Assembly: GCF_006439015.1 (NCBI RefSeq)
Contig: NZ_RCZG01000002.1
Span: forward strand, 62,001-126,000
Length of the DNA stretch: 64,000 nt
Direction: 5' to 3'
Origin: Mycolicibacterium hodleri
GTDB lineage: Bacteria; Actinomycetota; Actinomycetes; Mycobacteriales; Mycobacteriaceae
The position numbers were made by a program, and so were the translations under genes. How positions within the stretch are numbered: position 1 is the first letter of the stretch; each line of letters opens with the position of its first letter. The notes below the pieces were generated by a model, which saw only the letters and a list, made by a program, of their open reading frames with translations, had not been told where the DNA came from and did no database searches. This document shows, one piece after another, positions 7,804-16,390 of the stretch.

Positions 7804-9351
7804 CTACAGGCCGATCGCCCCTGCAGCGGTATCGGTGTTCTGCCAACGTCGCAGGTCCGACCCCGGCGCCCACGTCGAATGGGTGCCACTGGAGACCCGT
7901 TCGGGCAGAGCCAGTTTGCACACCGGTCCGTCGCCAACCCTGGCGGCATCGAACACCAGGCAGTAGGAGGCGTCGGCGTTCATGTCGGTGGTGATGGTGA
8001 CCAGATAGCCGTCGTCTTCGCCGGTGCTTCCGAGGCTGGGAGCCGCCCCGGCGGCGACATTCGATCGGGGTGCCATCGCCGTCTCGCTGCCGTAGACGCC
8101 GTCATCGAAGGCGAAGCGCTCCTCGGCGCCAGTCTGCAGGTCGTGCTTGAGCAGGCCGTCGAAGAGGAACCAGCCCGGCTTGCCCGTCGCGGCATACGTG
8201 TAGCGGTACTTGGCGCCTGCGTTACCCGGGTTGATCATGCCGAACTCGCTGATGCTGTCGGAGAGTCGCTCTTCGCGGACACCCCCGGTGACGAGGTTGA
8301 AGCGCCACCGGTGCAGTCGCGCCTGCATGCGGTCCAGGGCCAGGAAGCGGAAGGCGCGCTGCCACTTGTCGCCGAGGCCGTTGTCAGACGGTTCGGGGTC
8401 ACCCTGGTAGAAGCCGTCGAGGACGATCTCGTCGCCGTCCTCGTAGGCGTTGGTGAAGTGAAGGACGTACGTCGGATCGGCCTCGAACCACTGGATCTGC
8501 GACGTGTCACCGCGCCGGGGAATGACGGCGAACCGCGACGGTATGTCACGGTGAAAGCGCGCCACGTGCGCGTTGCGTTCCAGGTACTCGGGTTCCCAGA
8601 ACAGCGGAAAGTCGTTGAGGATGACGTAGTTCTCGGTGAATGCCATGTCGTGTGGCAGGCGGGGGCCGGGGAGCGGCACGTCGACGTAGTGCACCAGATC
8701 GTTGTTCGCATCCACGACGCCGTAGTGCATGAACGGCGCCTGTTTGGAGTAGTTGAAGAAGAGCAACTCGCCGGTCTTGTCGTCGACCTTCGGGTGCGCG
8801 GACACTCCCCAATCGAACGGGAATGCGCCGTTCCACTCCTGCTTGCCGAGGGTATCGCCGCTGAACGGGTCGACGCGGTACAGATCTCCGCACTGGTAGA
8901 AGCTGGTCAACGCAGTGCCCCGGTGCACGATCACATCGGTGCTGGAGGCGTCTTTCATCAACGTCCTTGCCCCCCAGCCGTATTCGCGCTTCGCAAGGCT
9001 TACCGGTTCGGCGAGTCCTGGCCACAGGGGTCCGCCCGCCTCGTTTTCCTCGGCGAGCGCGTCCGTGCGGACGAACCTGTTGCGGTAGAACGCCTTTCCG
9101 TCACGGAATCCGACGACGTGGATCATGCCGTCACCGTCGAAGGGGTGATACGCCTTCATCGCGGGGTGCAGCGGGTTCTCGGTGTTGCGCAGGTAGACGC
9201 CGTCGAGATCGCGTGGCAACTCGCCCTCGACGGTGAGGTCGTCGGCGTCCCACTCGGTCGACTGTGGTCTCCATGGTCCGGTGCGATAGGGGTGGTCGTC
9301 GTCCTCTGGCAGCGTGGACAAGAACTTTCCGACGACTTCTACATCCATCAT
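7804..9351 (-). CDS. Carotenoid oxygenase family protein (carotenoid/stilbene cleavage dioxygenase)
   Basis: 515 residues, full length for the RPE65/CCD family. The four iron-ligand histidines are recognisable in VSAHPK, LPHDMAF, VLHFTNAYE and the C-terminal GTHSTW. These enzymes split a carbon-carbon double bond in carotenoids, apocarotenoids, stilbenes or isoeugenol-like phenylpropenes; the mycobacterial example Rv0654 cleaves carotenoids. The gene starts three bases after the thiolase stop and abuts the HxlR regulator, so all three probably form one transcript. The co-transcribed thiolase suggests that cleavage feeds a beta-oxidation-like route. Confidence 0.85.
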   Translation of the reverse strand: MMDVEVVGKFLSTLPEDDDHPYRTGPWRPQSTEWDADDLTVEGELPRDLDGVYLRNTENPLHPAMKAYHPFDGDGMIHVVGFRDGKAFYRNRFVRTDALAEENEAGGPLWPGLAEPVSLAKREYGWGARTLMKDASSTDVIVHRGTALTSFYQCGDLYRVDPFSGDTLGKQEWNGAFPFDWGVSAHPKVDDKTGELLFFNYSKQAPFMHYGVVDANNDLVHYVDVPLPGPRLPHDMAFTENYVILNDFPLFWEPEYLERNAHVARFHRDIPSRFAVIPRRGDTSQIQWFEADPTYVLHFTNAYEDGDEIVLDGFYQGDPEPSDNGLGDKWQRAFRFLALDRMQARLHRWRFNLVTGGVREERLSDSISEFGMINPGNAGAKYRYTYAATGKPGWFLFDGLLKHDLQTGAEERFAFDDGVYGSETAMAPRSNVAAGAAPSLGSTGEDDGYLVTITTDMNADASYCLVFDAARVGDGPVCKLALPERVSSGTHSTWAPGSDLRRWQNTDTAAGAIGL

Positions 9352-9354
9352 GCG

Positions 9355-10596
9355 TTAGACCTCTCGTGCCGAGCCGACTACGAAACTCACCGTGGTAGCC
9401 GTGCTGCCACCAAAGTTCAGCGTGCCGAACGTATTTGCGCCGTCGACCTGATAGTCGCCCGCGGTGTCACTGACCTGTTTGGCCGCGTCGACGAGCATGC
9501 GCACCCCCGAAGCGCCGACGGGATGGCCGCCGCCGATCAGTCCGCCACTGGGGTTGATGGGCAGCCGTCCGCCGATCTCGATCTCGCCGTTCTCGATCGC
9601 CTTCCACGATTCGCCAGGGCCGGTCAATCCGATGTGGTCGATGGCCAGGTACTCGCTCGGTGTGAAGCAGTCGTGCACTTCGATGCCGTCGAGGTCGTCG
9701 AGCGTGAGGTGGGCGCGGTAGAACGCGTCGAGGACGGCGCCGCGCACGTGAGGCATGACGTAGCCGCTCGGAGAGTCGCGGCTGGAGCGGTCCAACTTCT
9801 GGCGCATGCCGAGGCCGACGGTACGGTGGCCCCAACCCTCGATGCGGGCGAGGGGTTTCGCGCCCGGGTGCTCGCGCAGGTAGTCGTCGGTGACGAGCAC
9901 GACGCCTGCGCCACCGTCGGTCATCTGGCTGCAGTCGAAGCGGCGGATCCGGCCCTCGACGATGGGATTGACCTGGTCTTCGAGCGAGTCGCCCGCGATC
10001 AGCTCGGGCACCGTCCAGTCGCGAGTCTGCGCGTTCGGGTTGCGGCGCGCGTTGGCGAAGTTGATTGTCGCAATGGCCCGCAGATGGCCTTCGTCGATGC
10101 CGTAACGGCGGTCGTACTCGTCGGCCACCTCGCTGAACATGAACGGCCACATGAACGTCGCGCCCTGGCCCTCGTGGCCGGTCCACGCGGCGGCGCCGAG
10201 ATGCTGGGCCGCGATGTCGCCCGGCACGGTCTTCTCCAGTTCGACGCCGACGACCAGTGCCGTCTCGTACGCGCCGGATCGCAGATCCGCGATGGCGGCC
10301 AGCACGGCGATGCTGCCGGAGGCGCAGGCCGCTTCATGGCGAGACGACGGGGTGTCCCAAAGACCGTCCACCACAGTGGCGGGCATGGCGCCGAGGTGGC
10401 CCTGTGCGGCGAACAACTCGCCGAACGCGTTTCCGACGTGGACGACGCCGATGTCGGCTGCGTCGATCCTGGAAGCTTGCAGCGTCGACGTCACGACCTC
10501 GGCGGTCAGCCCGGCGAAGTCGATGCCCTCGCGAGTCAAGTTTCGCGAGAAGTCGCTCTGATGGGCGCCGAGGATCCACACGTCTCTGCCGATCAT
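9355..10596 (-). CDS. Thiolase (SCP2/lipid-transfer type acetyl-CoA acyltransferase)
   Basis: 413 residues. Thiolase features are the nucleophile region HEAACASGS, the central QMTDGGAGVVLV, and the C-terminal general-base His in GGGHPVGASG. The C-terminal CxxGG of classical thiolases is replaced by NFGGS, as in the SCP2/lipid-transfer thiolases of mycobacterial lipid catabolism. It should cleave a 3-ketoacyl-CoA. The ATG at 10596 precedes GRDVWILGAHQSDF, the normal first strand; the longer frame upstream is not protein-like. It is the first gene of the thiolase, oxygenase and regulator operon, with two large palindromes in its leader region. Confidence 0.85.
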   Translation of the reverse strand: MIGRDVWILGAHQSDFSRNLTREGIDFAGLTAEVVTSTLQASRIDAADIGVVHVGNAFGELFAAQGHLGAMPATVVDGLWDTPSSRHEAACASGSIAVLAAIADLRSGAYETALVVGVELEKTVPGDIAAQHLGAAAWTGHEGQGATFMWPFMFSEVADEYDRRYGIDEGHLRAIATINFANARRNPNAQTRDWTVPELIAGDSLEDQVNPIVEGRIRRFDCSQMTDGGAGVVLVTDDYLREHPGAKPLARIEGWGHRTVGLGMRQKLDRSSRDSPSGYVMPHVRGAVLDAFYRAHLTLDDLDGIEVHDCFTPSEYLAIDHIGLTGPGESWKAIENGEIEIGGRLPINPSGGLIGGGHPVGASGVRMLVDAAKQVSDTAGDYQVDGANTFGTLNFGGSTATTVSFVVGSAREV

Positions 10597-10611
10597 CCAT
10601 CGGACGCTACT

Positions 10612-10632
10612 ACAAGTAACAGAGTGACTTGT
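10612..10632. promoter_or_regulatory. 21-bp palindrome upstream of the thiolase operon (probable operator)
   Basis: Arms ACAAGTAAC (10612-10620) and GTGACTTGT (10624-10632) around AGA; eight of nine arm positions pair. It lies 15 bp upstream of the thiolase start, the usual place for a TetR- or HxlR-type operator. The half-site spacing does not fit KstR or KstR2. Confidence 0.6.
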
Positions 10633-10657
10633 TCGATTGGCGGTCTGAAACTGAAAC

Positions 10658-10691
10658 GGTCCCATCGGCTCCTTTCTGAACCGATGGGACC
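10658..10691. promoter_or_regulatory. Perfect 11-bp inverted repeat in the thiolase/GAF-ANTAR intergenic region
   Basis: GGTCCCATCGG (10658-10668) and CCGATGGGACC (10681-10691) with a 12-base loop. It could be an operator or an RNA hairpin in the 5' leader of the thiolase transcript. No T-tract follows on either strand, so a simple terminator is less likely. Confidence 0.55.
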
Positions 10692-10796
10692 TGGGTTTGC
10701 TCGAGTGTCGACACCCGAGCACGCCTCCACTACACATTCCCGTCATCGAACGTCACAAACGTGCTTGTGGGTGGCAGTAGAGGGCAAGATGTTGCC

Positions 10797-11477
10797 ATGA
10801 AGTTGCAGAACCACGACCTCGCGCTGCGGATGGCGGAGTTGGCGCGGGTGACTGCGTTGCGGAAGGTCGACGACGTGCTCGTGGACGTGACCGCCACGGC
10901 CAAGGAGTTGATTCCCGGTGTGGACCTCGCCGGCGTGCTGCTGGTGGGGAAGGCCATTAGTTTCGAGACCCTGGCGCCGACCAGTGACTTGATGTTCAAG
11001 CTCGACGAATTGCAGATGCGCTATCGCGAGGGGCCGTGCGTCGAGGCGGCGTTGGACGAGATCGTGGTGCGCACCGACGACTTCCGTGACGAGCCACGCT
11101 TCCCGAATTATGCGCCCGAGGTGGTGAAGCTGGGGGTGCGCTCGGCGTTGTCGTTCAAGCTGTACACGGCTGATCGGACGGCGGGGGCGTTGAATCTGTT
11201 CGGCTACGAGCCCAAGCTGTGGGACAGCGAGGCGGAGTCGATCGGGATGATCTTGGCGGCGCATGCGGCGGCGGCGATCCTGGCCAGTCGTGAGGGTGAG
11301 CAGTTGCAGTCGGCGTTGTCGACGCGGGATCGGATCGGGCAGGCCAAGGGCATCATCATGGAGCGGTTCAAGATCGACGACGTGCGGGCGTTCGCGATGT
11401 TGCGTCAGCTCTCGCAGGACACCAACACCAAGTTGACCGACGTCGCGCAGCGCGTGATCGACACGCGCGCGGAGTAG
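10797..11477 (+). CDS. GAF-ANTAR RNA-binding transcription antiterminator
   Basis: 226 residues. A GAF sensor domain (about 25-165) is followed by a C-terminal ANTAR domain (about 172-226: STRDRIGQAKGIIMERFKI then QLSQDTNTKLTDVAQRVI). ANTAR proteins bind paired-hexaloop RNA hairpins and prevent termination in response to signals sensed by the GAF domain; in mycobacteria they target lipid and steroid genes. The ATG at 10797 begins the conserved region. It stands alone between the divergent thiolase operon and the dehydrogenase gene. Its RNA targets cannot be told from this window. Confidence 0.88.
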   Translation: MKLQNHDLALRMAELARVTALRKVDDVLVDVTATAKELIPGVDLAGVLLVGKAISFETLAPTSDLMFKLDELQMRYREGPCVEAALDEIVVRTDDFRDEPRFPNYAPEVVKLGVRSALSFKLYTADRTAGALNLFGYEPKLWDSEAESIGMILAAHAAAAILASREGEQLQSALSTRDRIGQAKGIIMERFKIDDVRAFAMLRQLSQDTNTKLTDVAQRVIDTRAE

Positions 11478-11601
11478 ACCCGCCCGCCTAGGGTCTTCCT
11501 ACCTCAGTTTTCGGGGGCCTTTGGCATGTCGACGGGGCCGTAGGGCGGCTGTGCGGGCGGCCGGTACGGGCGCACCATTCGAGGATGAAAGCAGCGACTC
11601 G

Positions 11602-12651
11602 ATGAAGGCCCTCGTCTATCACGGACCCGGCAAGCGAGCGTGGGAGGACGTGCCCGACGCAGTCATCCGCGACGCCGGCGACGCCGTGGTGAAAGTCGAC
11701 GCGGTCACCATCTGCGGCACCGATCTGCACATCCTCGGCGGCGACGTACCGGAGGTCACCGAGGGGCGCATTCTCGGCCACGAGGCGGTCGGCACCGTGA
11801 CCCAGATCGGTCCTGGGGTGCAACGACTCTCAGTCGGCGACCGCGTCCTCGTCTCCTGCGTCACGGCCTGCGGAACGTGCCGCTACTGCCGTGACGGCGC
11901 CTACGGGCAGTGCCTCGGAGGGGGCGGCTGGATCCTCGGACACTTGATCGACGGGACCCAGGCCGAATACGTGCGGGTCCCGTTCGCGGACAACTCCACC
12001 TACGCCGTGCCCGACGGCGTGACCGACGAGCAGATGATCATGCTTGCCGACATCCTGCCCACCTCCTACGAGGTGGGGGTGCTCAACGGGACGGTACAGC
12101 CGGCCGACGTCGTGGTGATCGTCGGAGCCGGTCCGATCGGACTGGCTGCGATCCTGACCGCTCGGTTGTACAGCCCCAGCCACGTCGTAGCGATAGACCT
12201 TGCCGACGCCCGTCTCGAGGCAGCTCGCAAGTTCGGTGCCGACATCGTGATCAACTCCACCACGACCGATCCCGAGGCAGTGATCGCCGAACTCACCGGC
12301 GGCCTCGGTGCCGACGTCACCATGGAGGCGGTCGGTACACCGCAGACCTTCGAGCTGGCGGTACGACTGGTACGCGCGGGCGGACACGTCGCGAACATCG
12401 GAGTTCACGGCGCACCTGCCACCTTGCACCTGGAAGACGTCTGGATCAAGAATCTGACCATCACCACCGGTCTGGTCGACACCTATTCGACGCCCACTCT
12501 GATCGGCTTGGTCTCCAGCCACCAACTGGACACCTCGCCCATGATCACGCACCGCTTCGGGCTGGAAGAATTCGAGACCGCCTATGACGTCTTTGGCAAT
12601 GCCTCGGAGACGGGAGCGTTGAAGGTGTTGCTCACTGCGCGCGGTGGCTGA
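11602..12651 (+). CDS. Zinc-dependent alcohol dehydrogenase (MDR family)
   Basis: 349 residues. The catalytic zinc ligands are in ICGTDLHI and GHEAVGTV. The structural zinc set is reduced to CVTACGTCRYCRDGAYGQC, giving the usual four cysteines. The NAD(P)-binding motif VGAGPIGLAAI follows. The protein should oxidise a secondary or primary alcohol, with substrate unknown; the shape resembles threonine/sorbitol-type medium-chain dehydrogenases. The ATG at 11602 opens with MKALVYHGPGK, standard for the family. The convergent SDR gene ends four bases after its stop. Confidence 0.88.
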   Translation: MKALVYHGPGKRAWEDVPDAVIRDAGDAVVKVDAVTICGTDLHILGGDVPEVTEGRILGHEAVGTVTQIGPGVQRLSVGDRVLVSCVTACGTCRYCRDGAYGQCLGGGGWILGHLIDGTQAEYVRVPFADNSTYAVPDGVTDEQMIMLADILPTSYEVGVLNGTVQPADVVVIVGAGPIGLAAILTARLYSPSHVVAIDLADARLEAARKFGADIVINSTTTDPEAVIAELTGGLGADVTMEAVGTPQTFELAVRLVRAGGHVANIGVHGAPATLHLEDVWIKNLTITTGLVDTYSTPTLIGLVSSHQLDTSPMITHRFGLEEFETAYDVFGNASETGALKVLLTARGG

Positions 12652-12655
12652 AAGG

Positions 12656-13567
12656 CTAGCTCGCCGGTCGACCCGCCTCGTTGATCACGGGCGCGGTGAT
12701 GTCCGCGGGAGGCGCTGTGTATACGTTGCCGCTGTTGGATTCCGTTGGGCCAGATGTGAATGCGACGGCTCGCAGGAAGGGACCGATTGCGGCATCGTAG
12801 AGCGACGGAATGAGACGGTACGCAAGTATTGCCGGACGGTTCATCCAGCCGACCTGGCGCTCGCTGGACCGCCGTCGGCCGGTGGCACGGACGATCTTGG
12901 CGACGATGGTTTCCGGGCTCACCGCGGTCGGCGGGACGCGGGGTGCGCGGCCGAAGTAGTTGGCGGCGGTCTGGTAGACGGGAGTGTCCACCGGACCCGG
13001 ATACACCCCGTGTACGCGGATGCCCCGATGGTGTTGATTCTCCTGTCGCAACAGCCGAACCAACCCGTTGAGCCCGAATTTGCTGACGACGTAGGCAGAT
13101 TGATACGGCGCGGCCGCCGTCCCCAGTAACGATCCGATTAGGACCAGGTGCCCGGTGCCCGTGCCCTGGAAGTGGACGAGCGCGCAACGTGCGACGTTCG
13201 CAGAGCCAAGGAGATTCGTCCGGACGATGGAGTCGAAGACCGCGACCGGCAGATCTTCGAACCGGCTGAACGCGGTGATGGCAGCACACTGAATGACGAT
13301 GTCGAGCTGTCCGAAGCGTGCGGTGGCGGTGTCGAATAGCCGCTGCACCTGGTCCGATTCGGCGATGTCGGTGGCCTGAACGAGCACCGCTGCCGCTCCC
13401 GCGGCCAGACACTCGTTCGCGACCGTCTGCAGTGTCTCCCGCGAACGCGACGCCAGCACGAGGCGTGCATGCCTACTGGCGTAACGCAGTGCGGTGTCTC
13501 TGCCGATCCCGCTCGAGGCGCCGGTGACGACGACCGTTTCGGACCTACCTGGACCGGGCTCATGCAT
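12656..13567 (-). CDS. Short-chain dehydrogenase (classical SDR)
   Basis: 303 residues. Cofactor motif VVVTGASSGIGRDTAL, the NNAG-like element CAAI, and the catalytic SAYVVSKFGLNG (Tyr-x3-Lys) are present. A long C-terminal extension (about 230-303) beyond the SDR core holds one amphipathic stretch. The ATG at 13567 is close to the Rossmann strand; 16 further upstream codons are possible. It points in the same direction as the epimerase gene behind it, with a 78-bp gap. Confidence 0.83.
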   Translation of the reverse strand: MHEPGPGRSETVVVTGASSGIGRDTALRYASRHARLVLASRSRETLQTVANECLAAGAAAVLVQATDIAESDQVQRLFDTATARFGQLDIVIQCAAITAFSRFEDLPVAVFDSIVRTNLLGSANVARCALVHFQGTGTGHLVLIGSLLGTAAAPYQSAYVVSKFGLNGLVRLLRQENQHHRGIRVHGVYPGPVDTPVYQTAANYFGRAPRVPPTAVSPETIVAKIVRATGRRRSSERQVGWMNRPAILAYRLIPSLYDAAIGPFLRAVAFTSGPTESNSGNVYTAPPADITAPVINEAGRPAS

Positions 13568-13645
13568 TAGTTGCCACTGCGCGCAAGTACCCACTGCCGG
13601 CGCTGCCAAACACATTGTCTGCCAACCACATTGTCGTAAGAATTA

Positions 13646-15112
13646 TTACGAATCTGGCCTACCGCGTTCGAATGCATTGAGCACGTGAAGCACGGCGGTC
13701 GCCGCGACCGCCCCCCAACCGCCGCGCAGACTCGACGCCACCGCGGCAGCCACCGCGACCGGGGCCAGAAGAGCGACCGGATCTCGGCGTCGCTCGCGGA
13801 CTCGATCGAGCGCCATCGGGGTTCCGGCGGCAAGGTTGGCCGCCACGACGAGGGCGTCCGACGCTCCGCCACGACGGAGTCCGAGCGCCCGTGACAGCGC
13901 CGCCGCGCTCCAGAGCAGCAGCGACGTATCGTGCACCCGCTGAGCTACCGTCCGAAACGAACTCTGCGGGTTGCTCATTGAACCAGTTGCCGCACTCGCC
14001 CCAACGGCGCCATCGGCCAAACCGTTGAGCAGTTCCATGGCGCTTTCCGTCGACGACTTGCTGGGCGCCCAACCCAAGTCATGACGAGCCTTGGAGGTGT
14101 CCATGAGAGGAGTGTTGGTGGCCACGTCGTACCAGCCTGGAGTGAGCGCCACCAGGCGAGCCCAGCTGAGTATGGACACCACGGTACGTACGACCCGTGG
14201 ATTCACCTCGATGGGGCGTGCGCCCACCAAAGCGGCGACGTCCGGGGTGTCCAAGACGTCCGCCGCGACGTTGTAGGAGCCCCGAGCGCGCAGCCGCATC
14301 AGACGCATCACCGCATCGCCGACGTCGTCCGCGTGGACGAACTGCAGTCCAATACCCGCCGGCAGGGGAAGGAGTGGCACGACGCGGCGGCGCAGCACCT
14401 TCAGGAGCGCCCGCGGGACGAACGGACCGAGGTAGAGCGAACGAATCAACCACGCGGCTTCGCGTTGGACCACCACCGTCGGTCGAAAGCGGGCTACGGC
14501 GACCTCGGGATGCTTGAGCTCGAACTGATCGAGCATCCGCTCGACGACGACCTTGTGTCTGCTGTAGGTCGACGTCGCCTGGCCGGTGTCAGGCCAGGAT
14601 TCCGAGACGGGCTCCGTTGCACCCGGAGCATAGATGCCGAGGCTTGACGCATAGACCAGCTGCTTGATTCCTGCATCGGTCATGGCATTCAAGACTGCCC
14701 GTGTTCCGAGGACGTTCGCCCGGTAGAGGTAGTCCTCGTCGCGTAACGGCTGCACCGCGAGCGCAAGGTGGATGACGACGTCCGCGGCACGCATGGCGGG
14801 TTGGAGCTCGGCGGTCGCATTGGGTGAGGACAGATCGACGGCGTGCCATCGCACCCGTTCGTAGATTCCTCCCTCGATGGGGGGCCGACGACACACGCCA
14901 ACGACCGCTGCGTCGGGCAGGTGACGCGCAAGTGCTCGTAGGACGCCTGCGCCGACATTCCCCGATGCTCCGGTCACTACGACGGTTAGTTGTCCGGGTG
15001 TCAAGAGACTTGCTGCCGGGATGGTCCGGGGGAGTGAATTGTCATGTGGCTTCGACATACCCGTGATGGGGGCGGACAAACGTTCAGGGAGACCGCCGAC
15101 GCCGCGGCTCAT
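13646..15112 (-). CDS. NAD-dependent epimerase/dehydratase with a C-terminal hydrophobic domain
   Basis: About 488 residues. The extended SDR domain starts at about residue 42 (VVVTGASGNVGAGVL) and contains the catalytic YSRHK after VYASSLGIY. From about residue 370 a second part begins that belongs to no domain I recognise: HDTSLLLWSAAALSRALGL, then a hydrophobic Ala/Val run near 455-475. The protein may therefore be membrane associated. The start is uncertain: ATG at 15112 or ATG at 15058. It ends next to tRNA-Arg on the same strand. Confidence 0.75.
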   Translation of the reverse strand: MSRGVGGLPERLSAPITGMSKPHDNSLPRTIPAASLLTPGQLTVVVTGASGNVGAGVLRALARHLPDAAVVGVCRRPPIEGGIYERVRWHAVDLSSPNATAELQPAMRAADVVIHLALAVQPLRDEDYLYRANVLGTRAVLNAMTDAGIKQLVYASSLGIYAPGATEPVSESWPDTGQATSTYSRHKVVVERMLDQFELKHPEVAVARFRPTVVVQREAAWLIRSLYLGPFVPRALLKVLRRRVVPLLPLPAGIGLQFVHADDVGDAVMRLMRLRARGSYNVAADVLDTPDVAALVGARPIEVNPRVVRTVVSILSWARLVALTPGWYDVATNTPLMDTSKARHDLGWAPSKSSTESAMELLNGLADGAVGASAATGSMSNPQSSFRTVAQRVHDTSLLLWSAAALSRALGLRRGGASDALVVAANLAAGTPMALDRVRERRRDPVALLAPVAVAAAVASSLRGGWGAVAATAVLHVLNAFERGRPDS

Positions 15113-15146
15113 CACCGTTGCTCATGAGCCGCGCAATAGAGAACTT

Positions 15147-15222
15147 TGGTGCCCCCGGCATGATTCGAACATGCGACACCGGCTTTAGGAGAGCCGTGCT
15201 CTATCCCCTGAGCTACGGGGGC
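15147..15222 (-). tRNA. tRNA-Arg (anticodon CCT)
   Basis: Complete cloverleaf on the minus strand: acceptor GCCCCCG pairs with CGGGGGC, the D-arm is GCTC-AGGGGATA-GAGC, anticodon stem CGGCT/AGCCG holds loop CTCCTAA with anticodon CCT (15187-15189), and T-arm GCATG-TTCGAAT-CATGC follows. The discriminator base is A and CCA is encoded in the genome (15147-15149). It reads AGG codons, which are rare in this GC-rich genome. Confidence 0.97.
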
Positions 15223-15270
15223 GGACCGGATCGCAGCATACCGAAGTCATCGAAGCCTCTGCCAACTCAG

Positions 15271-15295
15271 TGTTTCCCAAGGTGGCGCTTTGGTA
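15271..15295 (+). promoter_or_regulatory. SigF-like promoter of the short CsbD gene
   Basis: TGTTT (15271-15275), 15 bases, then TGGTA (15291-15295); the mycobacterial SigF consensus is GGTTT-N15-17-GGGTA (eight of ten match). The ATG lies only ten bases after the -10 box and no Shine-Dalgarno sequence precedes it, so the transcript would be nearly leaderless. Confidence 0.5.
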
Positions 15296-15305
15296 ATACA
15301 CGCCC

Positions 15306-15482
15306 ATGAGTACTTCCAAGAAGGCCAAGCACACCGTCGACCGACTGGCCGGGCGGGTCAAGGAAAACCTCGGCGAGGCTACGGGCAACGAGCGCCTACG
15401 CAACGAGGGCAAGGTCGACCAGGTCAAGGCTCGCATCAAGATGTCCGGCGAACGGCTCAAGGACGCCGTCCGCGGCCGCTAG
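15306..15482 (+). CDS. CsbD family protein, 58 residues
   Basis: Reads MSTSKKAKHTVDRLAGRVKE, then NLGEATGNERLRNEG, and ends KMSGERLKDAVRGR. This is the classic CsbD arrangement (G-x-x-K-E-x-x-G, then G-N-x-x-L-x-x-E-G-K). CsbD proteins are small, soluble general stress proteins of unknown mechanism; in many Gram-positives they belong to the alternative-sigma-factor regulon, which agrees with the SigF-like promoter just upstream. It is a stand-alone gene between tRNA-Arg and an LLM oxidoreductase. Confidence 0.88.
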   Translation: MSTSKKAKHTVDRLAGRVKENLGEATGNERLRNEGKVDQVKARIKMSGERLKDAVRGR

Positions 15483-15565
15483 CGGGAGCCGAAACTACGG
15501 TTGTTGCGCGCATCAACCGGGCGCAGCATCGCCACGTGTGGTTCGGCGCACGTTGACGCCGCTGC

Positions 15566-16390
15566 TCAGCGCAGCAGCGCCATCACCTTTGCGAATGCCT
15601 CGGCGTGCGGCTGTTGCACGATGATGTAGGTGACTCCGTAGGTGTCCCGATACCGACGGATTTCGTCGGCGATGTCGTTCGTCGACCCCGACAGCACCCC
15701 GGGCGTCTTTAGCAGCTGCTCGTCAGTCAGTTCGGGCAGGAACCGACGCGTGATCGACAGGTCGGGCACGCCGGTGTCGTCAATCGGCATCGCGGTGATG
15801 GCGATGTTCAGTTCCAAGTCGTCGAAGCGTTCGGGAGCGGCGTTGCGCACGAATGCGATTCGTTCGGCAAGCGGATCCCCGCCGTCACTCGCCGGGTCGC
15901 CTCCGGTGAGCCCGATGATCTGGGCCCGCTGCGCGGCGATCGTCAACAACCGGTCTCCGTTGCCCGCGATGAGCAGGGGTACGTCGGGGGCGTGTTCACC
16001 GAGGTGCTCGACGACGTGGCGAAGATGGTCCACGCGCTGCCGGGCCGTCGGGTAGGGGATCTCGGCGGCTTCGAACTCCTCCTTCACGTAGCCGGCGCCC
16101 AGCCCGAGCTCGAGGCGTCCGCCGGTGAGGTCCCGCATCGCCGTGACGTCACGCGCGAGCAGGGCGGGCTTGTAGAACCCGGCATTGAGCACGAAGGTGC
16201 CGATGTGCAGTGTCTCGGTGGCCGCTGCCGCGGTCATCAGCGTCGGGAAGGGGGCTGGCGCACCGAGGTGGTCCGGCACATGCAGCACGTCATAGCCCAT
16301 GCCCTCCGCACGGCGGGCCCAGTCCTGAACCGATGACTGCCGCGGAGCGGCGTGCAGACCGAACCCGAAACGAAAGTCAGGTGCCATCAT
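15566..16390 (-). CDS. LLM-class F420-dependent oxidoreductase
   Basis: 274 residues with the luciferase-like monooxygenase barrel: FGFGLHAAPRQ at the first strand, WARRAEGMGYDVLHVPDHL, RDLTGGRLELGLGAGYVKEEFEAA (the conserved LGLGAG-W/Y region), and ILPYI-like GVTYIIVQQP at the end. Mycobacterial members use deazaflavin F420 to oxidise or reduce small molecules. The type resembles the MSMEG_2516 subfamily (from memory). A second in-frame ATG lies one codon later. Substrate unknown. Confidence 0.85.
   Translation of the reverse strand: MMAPDFRFGFGLHAAPRQSSVQDWARRAEGMGYDVLHVPDHLGAPAPFPTLMTAAAATETLHIGTFVLNAGFYKPALLARDVTAMRDLTGGRLELGLGAGYVKEEFEAAEIPYPTARQRVDHLRHVVEHLGEHAPDVPLLIAGNGDRLLTIAAQRAQIIGLTGGDPASDGGDPLAERIAFVRNAAPERFDDLELNIAITAMPIDDTGVPDLSITRRFLPELTDEQLLKTPGVLSGSTNDIADEIRRYRDTYGVTYIIVQQPHAEAFAKVMALLR

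Noticed and set aside
10612..10632. KstR2 operator in front of the thiolase gene
   Set aside because: The CAAG and CTTG half-sites are separated by 11 bases, while the KstR2 motif requires two.
10658..10691. Perfect hairpin as a transcription terminator
   Set aside because: No T-run follows on either strand and no gene ends at this place; it lies between two gene starts, so an operator or leader element is more likely.
7465..10800. A very long open frame (over 1100 codons) on the plus strand
   Set aside because: It is antisense to the HxlR, carotenoid oxygenase and thiolase genes, has arginine/valine-rich low-complexity sequence and no domain, and comes from the lack of stop codons opposite GC-rich genes.
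15147..15222. tRNA-Arg as the integration site of an island
   Set aside because: No integrase and no duplicated tRNA end within the window; the flanking genes are ordinary.
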